DNA of 64,000 nt from Hemerocallis citrina. Its lineage: Eukaryota; Streptophyta; Magnoliopsida; Asparagales; Asphodelaceae. A program made the position numbers and the translations under genes. Where the stretch lies: the NCBI GenBank assembly GCA_017893485.1, contig CM030368.1:106647549-106711548 (forward strand), read 5' to 3'. The notes beneath the pieces are model-generated. The model was not told the DNA's origin. It did no database searches and was given only the letters and a program-made list of their open reading frames with translations. Position 1 is the stretch's first letter. Every line of letters begins with the position of its first letter. Positions 59,082-64,000 of this stretch are shown here, piece by piece.

Positions 59082-61013
59082 TGTAATACCCTAGATTTTT
59101 AAAATAATGATTTTGAGATTAATAAATGGATTAGAATGATTTTTGGTGATTTGAAATACATTTTTTGTGAAATTTATCTTTCTACACGTACAAAACACGA
59201 CAAAATATTTTCTTGGAAAGTTCAAAGTCAGAAATTATTCTGGGGAAATCTATTATTTATTAGTAGGTATTATTTATGAATTTTCTGGATTTTTCTTATA
59301 TATATTTGGCATATTTGCAAATATTACAAAAAAAGGGTCTGTTGTGCAAAATTACCACTTGAAGTAAAAACTCCAGATTTTTTGACTTTTGGGTTGAGCA
59401 TGATTTCTAGTCAACTCAGAGGTAAAATTTTTACCGTTTGTTTTAATAGATTTGGTTTATTTCGCAAATTTCTTAAAGAATGGTTTTTTTTTGCAAAATT
59501 GCCACTTAGAGGCAAAAATTACAAATTTATTTTCTGGACTTAAACCCAGTGCTGGCCAGTATTAGTGTGATTATTTTGCTTTTAAATTTAAATTGAATTG
59601 GTTAATCTAATTTCCAAGTATAAGGGTTTATATATGTATAGATATATTCAAAAGGAATATTTTGCAAAACCTATTCGAAACCCTAAAACTCTAATTGCCG
59701 GCCTATTAAAGGGAGGTGCAGCCGTTTCTTTGCTGCACTACACAAAGGGTTTTCTTTATTATTTATTTCTTAAAGTTTCAAAGCGAGAATCTTGGTTTTC
59801 TTGCGAAAGGAAAGACTTTTCTTATTCTCTTTATTATTTTGGTTGATTCTTCAATAAGGTGAGTGACATATGTTTATTTTCTTATTGTTCTATGCATCTT
59901 GTATGTGATGATTTGTCTATTAGAAAGCATGTTAGATGATGGTATGATGATATAATGAATTTTGATGGATGCATGAACTAAAAATTAAATCTTTCCATGA
60001 AAACTATGCTATAGATGATTAAAACCCTATATAGATGACTTGAGATTGTTAAAAATCTAATAGAAATCATGGATATGTTGTTTTTGTATTATATTCTTGC
60101 TGATTTGAACACATATTATGAGATTGTATGATGTTAATGCATGAAAAATGAACAAAGTTGAGCTCTTCACTGTTTGTGTATATATATGCTCTGTTTTAAT
60201 ATTTTGATGAAAAGAACCTGATTAATACATGTTGCATTCACCTATATTCATGGGGAAACTAATGAAGTCAGTGGGGTATGTGTATAACCAGTTTTGGAAG
60301 GGTTTTTGGATCGAAAAGATCAAGTTTTGAAGTAAAAAAGAAAGGTTTGATTTTCGGCTCTGATGGTGAATGACCGAAATTGACTTTTTGTGATTTTGTG
60401 ATGTTTTCGAGTTGGATTTGAGTTTTTTTGGTACTGAGATTGTTTTGAACATTGTACTATTCCTATTTGATGAAATTTTGATGCTTTAAATGATGCTCAA
60501 ACACACCTACACACATACATACACATTCATCTTTTACTGATATGAAGGATTTGTCAAAATTTGTTCTTTTATGATTTTTAATGAAGTTTTGATTTGTTAT
60601 AAACTCCAGTATGTTATACAAGTTGTATTTGATCATCTTAGGAAGTTTATTTTCCAAATTTATGATTTTACAAAGAATTAACGAAGTATCAATAAAAAGG
60701 TGCACGAATATTAAAGCTGTCAAATTTTGAATTGTCGGTCGATTATAAAGATTTTACACATGAACTGACAGTCGACTGTCAGTTAATTGATTTTGGGATT
60801 TTTGCATGTCGATCGACTGGCGCTTTTTGAACTAATTTTGACGGTCGACTGTCAGCTGTTTTGTTGATGGTTTTCTTGACTTTTCTTCGTGTTTCTTGAA
60901 CGATTGTTTTTTCGATATTATGGATTATTGATCTACTATTTTAGATGACGTTTTTACTACAGATTACAGTATCTTACAGAGAGTTACATTTTTTATTATA
61001 ATACATTTTAAAT
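59082..61013 (+). repeat. 3' LTR of F
   Basis: It starts TGTAATACCCTAG. It retains the leader region missing from the 5' copy: ATTAAAGGG at about 59705 and a GC-richer stretch to 59860. A 22-bp perfect palindrome lies at 60763-60784. G's LTR begins at 61014. No coding frame is supported. Confidence 0.8.
60763..60784. repeat. 22-bp perfect palindrome centred on GTCGAC
   Basis: The arm AACTGACAGTC meets its exact inverse at the GTCGAC core. The 5' LTR copy (about 56682-56703) has GTCGAAT and is imperfect. Nearby GGTCGACTGTCAG words at about 60841-60855 share the half-site. Confidence 0.8.
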
Positions 61014-64000
61014 TGTAACCCCCATTCCCGTAATTACATAAATTCTAAAAATTTTTTGTATTTTTATTTTTATAAATTTATTTTGTGCCAAAATCGTTTC
61101 GTATCTTTTATTAAAGTATTTTCTAATCGAAAATCTTATTCCTTTTGAATAATGGCGTAGTTTAATCTTACTTTCTATTTCTGATTGACCGGATATTTGT
61201 ATTTGAGCCTAAAACAAATATATTATTATTATTTGATTAGTTTAATAAAAATTGTTAAACCCGAATATTATTTTGTTGTATGATATTATTATTTTTATAA
61301 TTATAATAATTAATTGTTATTCCTTGATTAATCTATTTAAAATCCATCTATTGAATTATTTTATTATTTTATTTGTTCTGATTTTCTTGGCAAATTTCAG
61401 TCTATTTTCAAGCCCAATTGATATTCTTTTGCATTTGTGTTATTCATCAATCTATTTGGATTTAAATTTTTGTGCATGAACTATTTTCTCTTTTTGTTGG
61501 ACCATCTATCTTGTGAATTTTATTATATTGGATTATGATTATTTTATTTGAACCCTATTATTCTTAAATCCATCTCTTATTGAACCCTAAAATCCAATTG
61601 CAGTTTGTTCTCAACCCAGACCCATTATTATTGGATCATAACTCATTAACCTAATAATCTACTTGTATTCTATAAATACAACTCTAATACAAACCCTAAA
61701 AACACAAAAAAAAAAAATGCAAATTGTAGCAGTCTAATCTATTTCCTCTTTCCTTTTTCTCTCTCCTCCCCCTTTTCTCTCTCCCCGCTCAAACCCATCA
61801 GCCATCCCCGACCAGCTAAATCCTGTCGATCTCCGGTGTCTTCTCCGGCCATCTCCCTCGTCGACTACCCTAACCCCGTCGTGCCCTCCTCCTTCCCGCT
61901 CCTCGATGCCAGCACCCCCCCCCCTCGAGCGCTGCCCTCTTTCCGATCGTCGCAGCCACCAAGATCCGTTGGTCAAGCACAGATCCAACCGCCGCCATCC
62001 GTGCCTCCCGCTCGATGCTCCAGTCGATGACCCCTCGCGCCTCCGTCCGTCGACACCGCCGTCGTCGGCCATTGTTGTCGTGGCCTTGCTTGCTGTTACA
62101 ATTGTTGTCTCTTGTTACTGTTGCTGCTACCATTACTTTCTTTTTTGCTGTTAATTATTGTTGCTCTATTTCTCATAGTATACATGTGCTATTTTGTGGA
62201 TTTGTGTTAGTTCGTGGGTTCATTGCTTCGGGATCCTTGTCCTGTTATTCTTGGTATTCAATTTCTTCATCTAACAGGCAAGTCACTTTCCCCTTGAATT
62301 GTATATCGTATCAAATTCAGGTTTTATTGAAATGCTTACAAGTAGATCCTATTCGTTATCGTATTATTGTATTAACTATCTTTCGTTGGGTCTATTGAGG
62401 GTTTACACGAGCTAACCCCAACATTTTTGACATCGTGCCAGTTTTGACTCTAAAGAATGAATCTTTCATGCATTCATATAGAATTGAGAATAGAGTTGTT
62501 CATATAATTGTCACACAAATAAATTATTATAGATAGAATTGCTAGGTTGTATGTTTGGTTGATCGATTGGTGTTTGTTGATGATAAATTGATGTATGTAT
62601 GTGTTCTAATTTTATTTATCATGTTTTGACACTCATCATGAGAACTAAAAAGTTTATCAACTAGTAGAATCGATACCCATCATGTTTCATTAATTTATTT
62701 CATGAAAAATGCCCAAAACCTGTAGGTTGCTTGCTGGTTGTATATTGTTTGCTATTTTCGACCCAGTAAATGATTTCAAAATAAATTACTTTCTGAATAA
62801 GAGTTGTATCCCTATGTTTCTAGTTTTCAGAACATCTTGAATTTCTAAATTCCGAGTTGTGTAGCAAAAGTTATGCCTATTTTACTACAACTATATTTTT
62901 ACTTTCTGATTTTCAGATTCTTGTACATTTGATGTTTAAACTGTTAAAAGGCTGATCAAATGTTTAAATTTTGCTCTGATAATTTTCATATTGTTACTTA
63001 ACATGTTTAGGAGTCTAGAAAATATTTTTAATGAATTTAATATTGAGTTTTGCTGATTCTAAAATTTTAACTACATGATATCGAGTTTCTACCTGAACAT
63101 GAAAACCTGTAAAGAATGGTGTGTTCGAACTAGCTACTGTTGTCGGATTTTGAATTTTAAATATGCGTTGGAACTATGTGGATGTCTAGTTTCTAGAACT
63201 TCAGACGGATTCTGTTTTCGAGTTCAACAGCGGGAAACTGCATTTTTGTATAAACTACTCTTGTTGTCCAGAATTTCACTTTTAAATTTTTAATAGTTTA
63301 ATTAATCCTATCTCCTTGTATTGCATGAATCGAAGTGTGTATGTTGCATTGCATGATCCTAATGTCTTATTGTCATCATTCCAATTGTCCTACTCCTGTT
63401 ATCATCTTATTATTCCTTTACTGTTACTATTGTTCACCCCATGTCTAAAATTGCATATTGTATTGTTGCATTAACAAAATAATTAACAAGCCGGAGTTTA
63501 AGGGATTGACTTGAGTAGTGAATAATATAGTGACTGTGTCGGCCAGTCTTTATCGATTGATTGTGGAGCGCTGACTACGGCACTCCAATCTTTCGTGTAT
63601 TGCATCAATGAATCGTATCAATGTATCGTATCAGTGAATCAATGAATAATCATAATGTATCATGCAACAATATTGTATTGTATCAGTGATTATCATACCG
63701 ACACATGATCTATAGAATTCACCACTCAGTCTAAACGAAATTGATTGTATACATCGAACATGTAGTATGGGATGCAGTAGTACGTGCATTAGTTAGGATT
63801 AAAATGATTAATAGACTTAAGAATTGACACGACATCGACATTGCATATTGCACATCATTGTTCCCATTAATACCAAATATTGTTTAAGTGTCATTGATAC
63901 CATCGAATATTTTTATTGAATATTGAATCATTGTTTATACCATTGCATCGTTTACCATGATATTAATTATTGCTATTGTCCCATGTTATTGACTTCTATT
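61014..64000 (+). repeat. G: LTR related to D1, cut by window end
   Basis: It starts TGTAACCCCC. A TATA box TATAAATA lies at 61672-61679, then a CT-rich and GC-rich leader (61740-62150), then AT-rich sequence matching D1's LTR in reverse (62344-62600 against about 28340-28070; the end matches about 26660). Whether it is a 5' LTR or solo LTR cannot be seen. The sequence before it is not a polypurine tract, so it is not a 3' LTR. Confidence 0.75.
61672..61679 (+). promoter_or_regulatory. LTR TATA box (G)
   Basis: TATAAATA then CAACTCTAATAC, conserved with D1's TATAAATGCAACTCTA. Confidence 0.55.

Larger units (their letters stand above)
55235..61013 (+). mobile_element. Element F: deleted gypsy chromovirus
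   Basis: 5' LTR remnant (55235-56810), pol from late RT to chromodomain (56811-58941), polypurine tract, and 3' LTR (59082 to about 61013). The 5' LTR is joined directly to the RT codon for K-V-E-A-V-K-D-W, so the LTR end, primer site, gag, protease and most of RT are lost. Its start TGTAACACCC follows C's LTR. Its exact right end is uncertain; GAGAGTTACA at about 60979-60988 is one candidate. Confidence 0.85.

Noticed and set aside
61836..62154. Proline/arginine-rich frames in G's LTR leader (also 28256-28885)
   Set aside because: Overlapping open frames in several phases reflect GC-rich composition; the frames are not preserved between D1 and G.

Overview
The window is a plant (angiosperm) retrotransposon cluster. 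The evidence is Ty3/gypsy chromoviruses primed by initiator tRNA-Met, an Athila-type element primed by tRNA-Asp, a plant L1-type LINE, and AT-rich long LTRs. I see no host gene, no rRNA and no functional tRNA. Species cannot be named from the sequence.

Layout, left to right. Element A (1-11114, minus) is a Tekay/Del-like chromovirus with LTRs of about 3.56 kb; its 3' LTR is cut by the window start. Element B (11115-22881, plus) belongs to the same family. Its 5' LTR lacks the first 611 bp because A sits at that point, so A appears to have inserted into B. B abuts D2 (22882-25347, minus), the broken LTR of another gypsy family. Next is D1 (25348-29298, minus), with a gag remnant, a primer site and a 3.1-kb LTR. 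D1 lies inside the 3' LTR of element C (minus; coding part 29838-35077), an older relative of A and B. The 5' LTR of C is split into three pieces (35253-36743, 43861-44821, 54590-55234) by two insertions: an Athila-like element E (36744-43860, plus, with 5-bp target duplications) and a LINE (44822-54589, plus, with 16-bp target duplications). The LINE itself contains a solo LTR of the A/B family (49833-53394, minus, target duplication catag). Element F (55235-61013, plus) is a chromovirus deleted from its 5' LTR into reverse transcriptase. G (61014 to the end, plus) is an LTR related to D1.

All coding regions carry stops, frameshifts or deletions. The best preserved is the protease-to-integrase part of A. 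Seen together, A, B and C share an unusual internal plan: initiator-Met primer site, a small MAD-starting coiled-coil ORF, gag, a short GT-AG intron of 88-91 bp with an in-frame stop, then protease, reverse transcriptase, RNase H, integrase and chromodomain. The inferred intron would make Gag from unspliced RNA and Gag-Pol from spliced RNA.

The A/B LTRs also carry a dimeric tRNA-like, SINE-like insert with pol III box motifs, and paired CACGTG motifs upstream of the TATA box. The nesting gives a relative age order: C is older than D1, E, F and the LINE; B is older than A; the LINE is older than its solo LTR.
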